A DNA stretch of 64,000 nt, taken from NCBI GenBank assembly GCA_019636215.1, contig JAHBXZ010000004.1:186001-250000 (forward strand). The letters run 5' to 3'. The translations under genes were made by a program, and so were the position numbers. This document shows positions 24,610 to 31,920 of the stretch, piece by piece (position 1 is the stretch's first letter; each line of letters opens with the position of its first letter). The stretch is from Planctomycetota bacterium (GTDB taxonomy: Bacteria > Planctomycetota > UBA8742 > UBA2392). The notes beneath the pieces are model-generated. The model made no database searches and had not been told where the DNA came from. It was given only the letters and a program-made list of their open reading frames with translations.

Positions 24610-25800
24610 CTAGATCGCGTCCGCCTTGGCCTGGGCTTCTTTGGCTTCGGCCTCTTTGCCTGTGGCCTGCAGCACGATTGCCACGGCACCCCAGTACTTC
24701 TTGCGGCGCATCTTGTGGTTTTCGTCCGTCGCGCCCGATCCGTCTTCCAGGTCGCGGGCCTTCACAAAGGCCTCCAGGGCCGCATCCAGCTTCTTGGTTT
24801 CGCCCAGGCAATCACCCAGGGAATACCAGCTCTTGCCCAGGCTGACTGCGTCGGCCTTGCCTTTTTCTTTCAGGGCAATGGCCTTGCGATAGCAGTCAAC
24901 GGCCTCGGCGGCGTTTTCCATGGATTTGCAGCTTTCGCCCAGGCCGTGGTACATGAAGCCGAGTTCCAGCGGGTCCATCTTCAGTTTCTCGGCAAGCTCA
25001 ATCACCTTCTTGCGGGCCATGACGGCCTTGACGGGTCGGCCGGCGTCGTTGTGCATTTCGCCCAGTGCGCGCGCGATCGCCAGCTTGAACTCAGGGCTCA
25101 TGCCGGCCTTCTCGGCCAGGTCTGCGGCCTTCTGGTACAGGCCGACGGCCTGTTTGTACTGGCCCTCCAGCTGCTGCTCGAGCAGCAGCACCTGCGGCGG
25201 CACGTTCTTGCCCTGCATCTGCTTCTGAAGGCGCACACTGCCGAACAAGGGCGCGGCGTAGTGTTTCAGGGATTCCGCCTGGTACATGGCCAGGTTGGCC
25301 AGTGTGGCCCCATCCGCGCCGCCCCTTTCGGCGTGATGCACGGCCCTTTCAAAGTGCGCCGCGGCCTCCTTGTACTTGCCCTTGTGGAACAGCGTGTCGG
25401 CGTACCGGTACAGCAGGCTCAGCAGGGAACTTGCCTCGGCCCCTGCGGCCTCCTTCATGGTGATGGCCTTGGTGAACTCGGCCATGGATTCATCGTGCTT
25501 GTCGGCAACCAGCAGGGCCTCGGCCAGCTTGGCGTAACTGGTGGCGTGGCCGGATGGATCGGCGCCGCCTTTTTCTTCAAGCTCGATCATGCGGCGAAAG
25601 GCGGCCTCTGCGCCGGGGCCGTCCTGCCTGGACAGCTTGATGCCGCCCAGCGTTTCAAAGAACGCGGCCTGGTCCAGTGCCGGAAGCTGCGCCGGGGGCT
25701 CAAGCTTCCCGTGCCCGGCTTCCTGCAGCAGCACTTCCGCGCCTGCGGTGTCGCCCGAGTACAGAAGATCCAGTGCCTGGTCAATCTGCGGATGCGCCAT
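24610..25800 (-). CDS. TPR-repeat protein
   Basis: 396 residues, helical throughout, with about seven to eight TPR-like motifs. Examples are AKLAEALLVADKHDESMAEFTKAI, ADTLFHKGKYKEAAAHFERAV, LGEMHNDAGRPVKAVMARKKVI, YHGLGESCKSMENAAEAVDCYRKAI and YSLGDCLGETKKLDAALEAFVKA. There is no signal peptide, so it is probably cytoplasmic and mediates protein-protein contacts. A GGAGACACC ribosome site precedes ATG 25800. It lies upstream of MoxR on the same strand but 154 bp away, across a palindromic hairpin, so an operon is uncertain. Confidence 0.85.
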   Translation of the reverse strand: MAHPQIDQALDLLYSGDTAGAEVLLQEAGHGKLEPPAQLPALDQAAFFETLGGIKLSRQDGPGAEAAFRRMIELEEKGGADPSGHATSYAKLAEALLVADKHDESMAEFTKAITMKEAAGAEASSLLSLLYRYADTLFHKGKYKEAAAHFERAVHHAERGGADGATLANLAMYQAESLKHYAAPLFGSVRLQKQMQGKNVPPQVLLLEQQLEGQYKQAVGLYQKAADLAEKAGMSPEFKLAIARALGEMHNDAGRPVKAVMARKKVIELAEKLKMDPLELGFMYHGLGESCKSMENAAEAVDCYRKAIALKEKGKADAVSLGKSWYSLGDCLGETKKLDAALEAFVKARDLEDGSGATDENHKMRRKKYWGAVAIVLQATGKEAEAKEAQAKADAI

Positions 25801-25849
25801 GGTGTCTCCGGAAGGAATGACCGCCGCGGCAAGTCATTGTTGTTGTTCT

Positions 25850-25925
25850 CGGTTTACGGTTGACAGTCAACAGTCAAAGCCGCTTCGGGTCGTTGCCGTC
25901 AACCGTGAACCGTCAACTGTAGACC
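25850..25925. repeat. Degenerate GTCAAC/GTTGAC short-repeat cluster
   Basis: About 75 bp containing GGTTGACAGTCAAC, CAGTCAAAG, CGTCAACCGTGAACC and CGTCAACTGTAGACC. A related cluster lies on the other side of the SDR gene (26820-26876). Confidence 0.6.
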
Positions 25926-25962
25926 TGACACTGAGCCTAGCGACCATACCAAGTTTTCGCTG

Positions 25963-26784
25963 CTACGACCTCACTTGCCCGGCCACCACATCCCACAGCC
26001 GTGCGCAACTGGCGGCGTCCTGGGCCTCTTTGTGGGGCGGCTTGGGGTTGGCCTTGTGAAAGTACTGGCCGCTGGTGTCGGCAAACTCGGCCTCTGCGGC
26101 CAGCCGCCAGATGGTGCGTGCGCCCTTTTCAGGGCTTGGGCAGAACGCGCCGATGCAGACGCCGACTATCCACGGCATGTTGCGGAACAGGTCAGTCGCG
26201 ATCACGCCCGGGTGCACGGCGTTGGCGCGCAGGTCTTTTTCGCGACGGGCAAGCTCGTTCGTCAGCATCACCAGCGCAAGTTTGCTCTGGCGGTAGGCCT
26301 TCTGGGCGCCAAAGCCCTGGGCCAAACTGTGGTCATCCCAGTGGATGCGGCCTTTCTCGTGCTGCACGCTGGCCACGTTCACGACGCGCCCGTTGCCGGC
26401 GCGCAACGGCTCGGCCAGCCCCTGCCACAGGGCAAAGGGGGCCAGCACGTTGATCGCCCAGGTTCTTTCGTGGCCGTCGGTCGTGACTTCGCGCGACCCG
26501 GCCCAGAAGCCTGCATTGTTCACCAGCCCGTGAATGGCCTTGTGCCGCGACGCAAGTTCCGCCGCGCCCGCGCGCGTGGCGGCAAGCGAAGCCAGGTCAA
26601 AGGCCGCGGGCTCGGCCTTGCCACCGGCGCGCGTGATGGCGTCGAGTGTGGGTTTGACGCGGGCCTCGTCGCGGCCATGGGCGATTACGTGGGCACCGCG
26701 CGCGGCCAGGGCCAGCGCCACTTCGCGGCCCATGCCGCCGCCGGCGCCGGTCACAAGCATGGTTTTTCCAGCCAGGTCAGCCAT
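25963..26784 (-). CDS. Short-chain dehydrogenase/reductase (SDR)
   Basis: 273 residues. The cofactor-binding motif TGAGGGMG (about 12-19), the structural NNAG (about 89-92), a catalytic Ser in VNVASVQHEKG and the YRQSK active-site motif (about 162-166) give a complete classical SDR. Overall it resembles the retinol-dehydrogenase/WWOX-like branch that also includes many uncharacterised bacterial proteins. The NAD(P) preference and substrate cannot be read from the sequence. Clusters of short GTCAAC-type repeats lie on both sides, and it shares no operon with its neighbours. Confidence 0.9.
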   Translation of the reverse strand: MADLAGKTMLVTGAGGGMGREVALALAARGAHVIAHGRDEARVKPTLDAITRAGGKAEPAAFDLASLAATRAGAAELASRHKAIHGLVNNAGFWAGSREVTTDGHERTWAINVLAPFALWQGLAEPLRAGNGRVVNVASVQHEKGRIHWDDHSLAQGFGAQKAYRQSKLALVMLTNELARREKDLRANAVHPGVIATDLFRNMPWIVGVCIGAFCPSPEKGARTIWRLAAEAEFADTSGQYFHKANPKPPHKEAQDAASCARLWDVVAGQVRS

Positions 26785-26819
26785 GGGCGGGATGATGGCA
26801 GGACGGATACGGCCGGTCG

Positions 26820-26876
26820 AGAGTTAACGGTCCAGAGTTAACGGTCAACGGTCGACCGTAGACCGTCAACCAGCGG
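26820..26876. repeat. Degenerate GTCAAC/GTTAAC short-repeat cluster
   Basis: GAGTTAACGGTC is repeated twice, then CAACGGTCGACCGTAGACCGTCAACC, including the palindrome ACGGTCGACCGT. It is related to the cluster at 25850-25925. Confidence 0.6.
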
Positions 26877-26877
26877 T

Positions 26878-27681
26878 TCACGTCACCATCCGCCGCCGCA
26901 TGCGGCGGGGCACAATCACGAACAGCGCGGCAATCACGCCAAGCACGATCAGCGCGCTGGCAAGGTGCGTCCAGTCCACGGGGCCTTGCGCCAACGCGCG
27001 CATCAGGCGCACGCAATGAAACAGCGGCGTGAACCAGGCAATCGTTTCGCCGTGGCCGCCGGCGATCTTGGGGTCGCTCAGCGGAAAAAAGATCCCGCTG
27101 AACAGAAACAGCGGCGTCAGCCAAAGGGTGTAGTAGAAGCCATAGTAATTGATGTTGCGGATGCTGGCCGTAAACGTCAGGCCGATCAGCGCAAACATGC
27201 TGGCCGTCAGCGCCATCGCCACGGGCAGCAGCACCACAAGCGGGCTGACAAGAATGCGATGCCCGAACAGCGTGAACCCGCCCAGCACAATCATGAACGC
27301 CATGCCATAGATCAGGCCGCGGGTGACGGCCCACAGCAGCTCGCCAAAGGCAATGTCCTGGATCTGCGCGGGCGTGGCCAGGTAGGCGTCATACAGCCGC
27401 GCAAAGTTCATTTTGACGAACACGTTGTAGGTGGTTTCAAACGAAGCGCCCTGCATCGCCGAAGCCGCCATCAAACCAGGGGCGATGTATTCGATGTAAG
27501 TAAGCCCGCCCACACCGCGCCCCACAAACATGCCCAAACCAAGGCCCATGCCCAGCAGGTAAAGCACGGGGTCAAAGAAGTTGGGCAGGATGTTGGTCAT
27601 CCACGAGTGCGAATATTCGGTCTTGTTCCGCCGCCAGACAGAAAGGGCCGTAGTAAGGTTGATGTCACCGGGCAGGTTCAT
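26878..27681 (-). CDS. ABC-2 type transporter permease (NodJ-like)
   Basis: 267 residues with six predicted TM helices. The family features are an N-terminal WRRNKTEYSHSW segment, LLGMGLGLGMFVG, YIEYIAPGLMAASAM, and the FLFSGIFFPL block near residue 200 shared by NodJ/DrrB-type permeases. It should form the membrane channel for the ATPase encoded at 28712-29656, exporting an unknown lipid, polysaccharide or drug-like substrate. The ATPase gene is upstream on the same strand, but a transposase/REP cassette of about 1 kb lies between them. This may weaken co-transcription. Confidence 0.9.
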   Translation of the reverse strand: MNLPGDINLTTALSVWRRNKTEYSHSWMTNILPNFFDPVLYLLGMGLGLGMFVGRGVGGLTYIEYIAPGLMAASAMQGASFETTYNVFVKMNFARLYDAYLATPAQIQDIAFGELLWAVTRGLIYGMAFMIVLGGFTLFGHRILVSPLVVLLPVAMALTASMFALIGLTFTASIRNINYYGFYYTLWLTPLFLFSGIFFPLSDPKIAGGHGETIAWFTPLFHCVRLMRALAQGPVDWTHLASALIVLGVIAALFVIVPRRMRRRMVT

Positions 27682-27745
27682 GGGGTGTCTTCACTTCGCG
27701 TCAGTTCAAGCAGCGAATCGGCACGGATGTAGCAGGTCCTGCTGT

Positions 27746-27855
27746 GCGCCCCAACGGGGCGCTGGATTGTAGCCACGGGTGCAGCAAGCCGCCGCAGGCG
27801 GCGAGCGAAACCCGTGGAGCAGAGGTCCTAAACCTCTGCCCCGAAGGGGCAGAGG
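27746..27855. repeat. Left (inverted) REP of the second RAYT cassette
   Basis: On the minus strand this reads like the units on the right side: CCACGGGT, a small hairpin (GCCGCC/GGCGGC), ACCCGTGG, then CTACAATCC and GCGCCCC-gtt-GGGGCGC. A further 10-bp hairpin (CCTCTGCCCC-gaa-GGGGCAGAGG, 27833-27855) ends 7 bp before the transposase stop codon. Confidence 0.85.
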
Positions 27856-27862
27856 AGTCCGA

Positions 27863-28315
27863 TCAATCAAACAGGTACTTCTCCTCAAAGTCGATGCCGT
27901 GCAGGCGGAACAGTTGCACCAGCTCGGACTTGAACTCCTCCTGTTTGTGGTGCTCGCGCTGGCCCGCGATGTACTTCTTGACCGCATCCTCCTGCGACTT
28001 GCTGACGGAGAAGACGCCGTACCCCTCCTGCCATGCAAACGCGGCATGGGTGGCAAACGTTTCGTGAACCCACTTTGATGAACGGGCTTTCACGGTTCGC
28101 ATCAAGTCCGAAATGGTGCCGTCGGTTTTCCATCGCAGGTACATGTGAACGTGGTCTTCGACCCCGCCGATTGCATACAGCATGCCCTTTTCCGCTCGAA
28201 TGATGCCGCCGATGTAGGGGTACAGACGTTGGGTGATTTCGTCGGTGAGCCAGGGTTGGCGTTGTTTGGTCGAGAACACGATGTGAAGAAGCAGTTGTGA
28301 GTATGTGCCGGGCAT
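27863..28315 (-). CDS. IS200/RAYT-type tyrosine (HUH) transposase
   Basis: 150 residues from ATG 28315 (MPGTYSQLLLHIVFSTK). The HUH motif is DHVHMYL (about 66-72) and the probable catalytic tyrosine is in EDAVKKYIAGQREHH (about 118-132), as in IS200 TnpA and RAYT proteins. The length is typical and there are no stops. It sits between an inverted REP copy on the left and three 128-bp REP units on the right, so RAYT is preferred over a plain IS200. It is only distantly similar to the RAYT at 11075, and its REPs have a different sequence, so the window holds two separate systems. Confidence 0.88.
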   Translation of the reverse strand: MPGTYSQLLLHIVFSTKQRQPWLTDEITQRLYPYIGGIIRAEKGMLYAIGGVEDHVHMYLRWKTDGTISDLMRTVKARSSKWVHETFATHAAFAWQEGYGVFSVSKSQEDAVKKYIAGQREHHKQEEFKSELVQLFRLHGIDFEEKYLFD

Positions 28316-28340
28316 GGGAGTTCTCGGTGGTTTGGCGTTC

Positions 28341-28711
28341 CTTCGCCCCTTCGGGGCGAGTTGATTCTGCCTGGTTCCCACGGGTTGCGCGGCTGGCGGC
28401 TTTGCCGCCTTGCCGCTTCACCCGTGGCTACAATCCTGCGCCCCTTCGGGGCGAACTGCTTGCCAAGGCTTCGCCCCTTCGGGGCGAGTTGACTCTGCCT
28501 GCTTCCCACGGGTTCCGCGGCTGGCGGCTTTGCCGCCGCGCCGCTTCACCCGTGGCTGCAATCCTGCGCCCCTTCGGGGCGGGCTGCTTGCCAAGGCTTC
28601 GCCCCTTCGGGGCGAGTTGACTCTGCCTGCTTCCCACGGGTTGCGCGGCTGGCGGCTTTGCCGCCTTGCCGCTTCACCCGTGGCTGCAATCCTGCGCCCC
28701 TTCGGGGCGGG
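28341..28711. repeat. Three tandem 128-bp REP units
   Basis: Units begin at CTTCGCCCC at 28341, 28469 and 28597 (exact 128-bp period; the last is about 115 bp). Each carries a GCCCC-ttc-GGGGC hairpin, then CCACGGGTT, a hairpin GGCGGC-ttt-GCCGCC, ACCCGTGG (pairing with CCACGGGT), CTRCAATCCT and GCGCCCC-ttc-GGGGCG. The units differ by only a few bases, so amplification is recent. The last hairpin ends 2 bp from the stop codon of the ABC ATPase gene. Confidence 0.92.
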
Positions 28712-29656
28712 CTATTCAATCAGCCCCCGGCCTGTGATCTTCAAAAACACATCTTCCAACGTGCTGCGGCGCAGCAGGGTTTCGGCGTCGGGCAGCAGTT
28801 GCGCGGCGCGGGTGACGACTTCTTCGCCATTGTCCACGTACAGCAGCAGTCGGTCGTGGTGTTGTTCGTGGCGCTTGGCCAGGGTGGTCAACTCGCCAAT
28901 CACACCCTCGCTTGCGCTTCGGGCTCCTGTTTGCGTGGAAACGCCGATCTCTACAACGTGCGAGCTTACGTGTTCGCGGATCAGGGCCTTGGGCGCGCCT
29001 TGGGCGACAATCTTGCCTTTGTCCATGATCACCAGCCGGTCGCACAGTTGTTCGGCTTCGTCCATGTAATGGGTGGTCAGGATCAGCGTGGCGTTCTTGC
29101 GCTTCAGGTCGCGCAGCCGGTCCCACAGGTTGATGCGCGCCTGCGGGTCCAGCCCGGTGGTCGGCTCATCCAGCACCAGCAGTTCCGGGTCGCCCAGCAG
29201 CCCCCGCGCGATCAGCGCCCGGCGCTTCATGCCGCCGGACAGTTGAAAGGCCTTGGCGTCGGCCTTTTCGCGCAGCTGGACGAACTCGAGCAACTCGTCG
29301 GTGCGGGCTGCGGCCTGTGACTTGTTCAGCCCGTAAAAGCGCGCAAACACCTGCAGGTTCTCGCGCAGCGTCAGTTCGGTATCAAGGTTGTCCTCTTGCG
29401 GCACAACGCCGATTCGGCCCTTGATCGCGCGGTCGCTGTGGCCCTGCGCGGCCTCGTGGCCCAGAATCAGCAGGCTGCCCGAGCCCACGGGCGACGCGCG
29501 GTAAATCATGCGCATGGTGGTGGTTTTGCCCGCGCCGTTGGGGCCCAGAAAGCCGAAGCACTCGCCGCGCTGGATTTCAAAATCAATGCCATCCACGGCG
29601 ACAAAGTCGCCATAGCTCTTGCGCAGGTTGACGGCTTTGACGGCTGGTTCGGTCAC
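28712..29656 (-). CDS. ABC transporter ATPase (NodI/DrrA-like)
   Basis: 314 residues. Walker A GPNGAGKTT (about 39-47), Q-loop VPQED, signature LSGGMKRR (about 143-150), Walker B LLVLDEPTTGLD (about 163-174) and the H-loop LTTHYMDEAEQ are complete. The C-terminal extension (about 230-314) fits the NodI/DrrA group. Its partner permease is at 26878-27681, now separated by the RAYT cassette. Residues encoded by 28904-28930 (GARSASEG) match a dispersed DNA repeat found four times near 31.1-31.4 kb. The repeat appears to have been inserted in frame into the poorly conserved C-terminal region. Confidence 0.92.
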   Translation of the reverse strand: MTEPAVKAVNLRKSYGDFVAVDGIDFEIQRGECFGFLGPNGAGKTTTMRMIYRASPVGSGSLLILGHEAAQGHSDRAIKGRIGVVPQEDNLDTELTLRENLQVFARFYGLNKSQAAARTDELLEFVQLREKADAKAFQLSGGMKRRALIARGLLGDPELLVLDEPTTGLDPQARINLWDRLRDLKRKNATLILTTHYMDEAEQLCDRLVIMDKGKIVAQGAPKALIREHVSSHVVEIGVSTQTGARSASEGVIGELTTLAKRHEQHHDRLLLYVDNGEEVVTRAAQLLPDAETLLRRSTLEDVFLKITGRGLIE

Positions 29657-30055
29657 GGCGCGGTTTTAGCAGGCAATGGTTCACGCGGCGACGCGGAGAA
29701 CGGCATCGGCACAGGTGGGCACAGGTTCAGCCCGGCAGCAGAGGCGCCCTGGCATTGACCCTGACCCCGACCCCGACCCCGACCTTGCCAGCGTTTTCGA
29801 CAGAGCCTGTTCATCCGTGTCCATCCCTGGACCAAAGCCCTTGCCGTGCATCCCGCACCGCGCCGTACTTGGCGAAATTGGCGTCCTTGGCGGTAAAGCC
29901 GTTGCCGTGATCCGTGTGCATCCGTGTCCATCCGTGGACCAAAGCCTGTTCAAGCCCTTGACCCTGACCTTGACCCAAACCCCAACCCCTGCCTTCACTT
30001 GCGCGGTTTTTGTCGCGTTGCCTGCCCTCAAGCTTGCCATGGGATGGAGGAACCC
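29657..30055. other. Intergenic region with simple and dispersed repeats
   Basis: No credible gene. A CCCCGA-type run lies at about 29757-29786 (CTGACCCCGACCCCGACC...) and a related run at 29957-29992. Two copies of a dispersed element containing GTGTCCATCC and TGGACCAAAGCC occur at about 29814-29852 and 29910-29952. The same element recurs at 31165 and 31337. Confidence 0.55.
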
Positions 30056-30784
30056 ATGTCCAAGCCCAAGGTTGACCTGCCGTCGCACTTCATTGCGCTG
30101 GTGTTTGAATCCAGCCCGTCTTTGCGCGCGGCAATGATGGTCAAGATTGTCCAGTTCTGGGCCGCGTACCGTGGCCCGGAACTGGAGTTCCTGCTGGATT
30201 CCCTGCGCGACACCGTGGCGGCCTACCGCGCCAGCCTGGCCCAGCCGCAGGCCGACAAACGCCCGCTGTTTTCGGCCACGGCCGGCACCCGCGCCATGGC
30301 CCTGATGCTGCGCGTGCGCCACGAGTTCGAAGAGCTGCGCAACCGCTGCGTGCGCCTGGCCCGCGAGGCCGTGTTTCTGGAAACCGGCCTGGGCGGCGGT
30401 GCCCTGCAATGGCCCAGCCAGCGTGACCCGGCACCCGCCGTGCCCGCCAACGACCGCGAGATTGAGGAACGCAAGCTGCCCCCGGCCGACGAACTGTGGG
30501 AACGGTTGGCTGCCGAAAATCGCCTGCCCGCGAACTACAGCCCCGCGGTCAAGAAGCAGACTGAAGAAGACAAGTACGTCGAAACCCTGGCCCGGGCGAT
30601 AGTCGCCGGCACAGTGGACGGGGCCAAGATGGACGAGATCCGCGCCCGCGAGGAACAGAAGCGCGGCAAGGAAGGCTGGTGGGCGATTGAAAGCAGGGTG
30701 CTGGACCGGGCCGAGCAGCTGATCGAGATCGAAGAACGCCAGATGAAGGCCCAGGGCCAGCAGCCGCAGCAGCCAGGCAAGTAA
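30056..30784 (+). CDS. Hypothetical helical protein, unknown function
   Basis: 242 residues from ATG 30056, which has a good ribosome site (GATGGAGGAACCC). No signal peptide or TM helix is seen. It is helix-rich and charged, with a central Arg/Glu stretch (LMLRVRHEFEELRNRCVRLAREAVFLE) and a C-terminal Glu/Arg/Gln-rich helix ending QQPQQPGK. I do not recognise the family. Codon use looks like its neighbours and the frame is clean, so it is very likely real. It stands alone between repeat-rich gaps. Confidence 0.7.
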   Translation: MSKPKVDLPSHFIALVFESSPSLRAAMMVKIVQFWAAYRGPELEFLLDSLRDTVAAYRASLAQPQADKRPLFSATAGTRAMALMLRVRHEFEELRNRCVRLAREAVFLETGLGGGALQWPSQRDPAPAVPANDREIEERKLPPADELWERLAAENRLPANYSPAVKKQTEEDKYVETLARAIVAGTVDGAKMDEIRAREEQKRGKEGWWAIESRVLDRAEQLIEIEERQMKAQGQQPQQPGK

Positions 30785-31465
30785 CGGCGTTGGTCCACGG
30801 ATGGACAGGCTCTGTCGAAAAGCTCTGCCATTTGCCGTTCAGGCCCGAAGGGCCGGTTCTGTCAGCCCAGGCCGAAGGCCTGGGAACCTGAGAAAGCCCC
30901 GGCCATCCGGCCTGTAAGGCCGGTTCGCCTGGCCGGGGCCAGTATGCCGCCCCCGTCGGGGGCTCAGCGAACTCATGTCTCTGAACTCCGCCCTGACGGG
31001 CGGAGCTAATCCATGGCGCCCCCTGCGGGGGCTCAAACGCCATGCCAACGTTTTCGTCAGAGCCTGTGAACCTGTGTTCATCGGTGAGCCAAAGCCGCTA
31101 CCGTGCATCACACACACACTACGCCCCTCGCTGGCGCTTCGGGCTCCTGTTCAAGCCCTTGCCGTGATCTGTGTGTATCTGTGTCCATCCGTGGTCCAAA
31201 GCCGTTGCCGTGCAACATGCCCCTCGCTGGCGCTTCGGGCTCTTGTTGGCTGCACCCATGACCGAAATGTGACAATCGGGGCGGGTTTGTGTAACCCTCG
31301 CTGGCGCTTCGGGCTCCTGTTCAAGCCGTTGCCGTGATCTGTGTGTATCTGTGTCCATCCGTGGACCAAAGCCCTTGCCGTGCAACGCGCCCCAGGCCCT
31401 CGCTGGCGCTTCGGGCTCCTGTTGCCTGCACCCATGACTGAAATGTGACAATCGGGGCGATAGGG
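30785..31465. repeat. Repeat-rich intergenic region: hairpin cluster and two dispersed families
   Basis: 680 bp with no credible gene. At 30838-31042 there is a run of about six short hairpins (e.g. CCCAGGCC-gaa-GGCCTGGG, CCGGCC-tgtaa-GGCCGG, GCCCCC-gtc-GGGGGC). The element CCCTCGCTGGCGCTTCGGGC starts at 31125, 31221, 31295 and 31397. The element GATCTGTGTGTATCTGTGTC starts at about 31166 and 31338. The two families alternate, giving a duplication of about 170-176 bp. Confidence 0.85.
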
Positions 31466-31780
31466 CTACTTGGGTGTAGCAGGGGTCGCGGGTGGGGCGT
31501 AGCGCCAGTGGTATTTCTCGATCATCTCACTCGACAGGTAATAGGGATCGTCCAGGGCGTCGATTTCGTCCTGCAACTGCGCGCCCTCCTGCCTTGCGAC
31601 CTCCAGCTGCTGCTTGAGCTCCGTGTGACGTTTCAGCATCGCCTGGTGCTCGTGATAGTTGGGAATGATGCTGTTGTTCAACGCCAACCCGAAGGCAACC
31701 AGCGCGGCCGCGGCGGCCAGCAGCGACCAGTCGCGTCCTTCCATGCGCAGGCTTTCCCGGATTGATTTGCGTTCAGGCAT
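31466..31780 (-). CDS. FtsB/DivIC-like septum-formation initiator protein
   Basis: 104 residues. A short basic cytoplasmic start, one TM helix (about 19-36), then a heptad coiled coil (HQAMLKRHTELKQQLEVARQEGAQLQDEIDALDD) and a PYYLSSEMIEKYHWRY segment. This is the layout of FtsB/DivIC proteins, which form part of the divisome FtsQBL complex. The conserved DP-Y-Y piece supports this, but small coiled-coil proteins are easily misassigned. It is monocistronic and divergent from aspartate kinase. Confidence 0.6.
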   Translation of the reverse strand: MPERKSIRESLRMEGRDWSLLAAAAALVAFGLALNNSIIPNYHEHQAMLKRHTELKQQLEVARQEGAQLQDEIDALDDPYYLSSEMIEKYHWRYAPPATPATPK

Positions 31781-31920
31781 GGCGATCCCCGGTTAGATTC
31801 GGCAGGCCGGGGGTACAAACTTGAGGTGCGAACCAATGCGGGGGCCCGCAGGCCATCCGCCGGATTGCGCGCCCCTGCCAAGGCTACTAGTGTCTCGCCG
31901 CCCATTTCGAGGTTACAGCC

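Noticed and set aside
27863..28315. A complete IS605-type element with tnpB
   Set aside because: Only a single 150-residue HUH transposase is present, with no TnpB; REPs on both sides favour a RAYT.
28341..28711. A CRISPR array in the tandem repeats at 28.3-28.7 kb
   Set aside because: Units are 128 bp, nearly identical throughout with no unique spacers, and lie next to a RAYT transposase; there are no cas genes.
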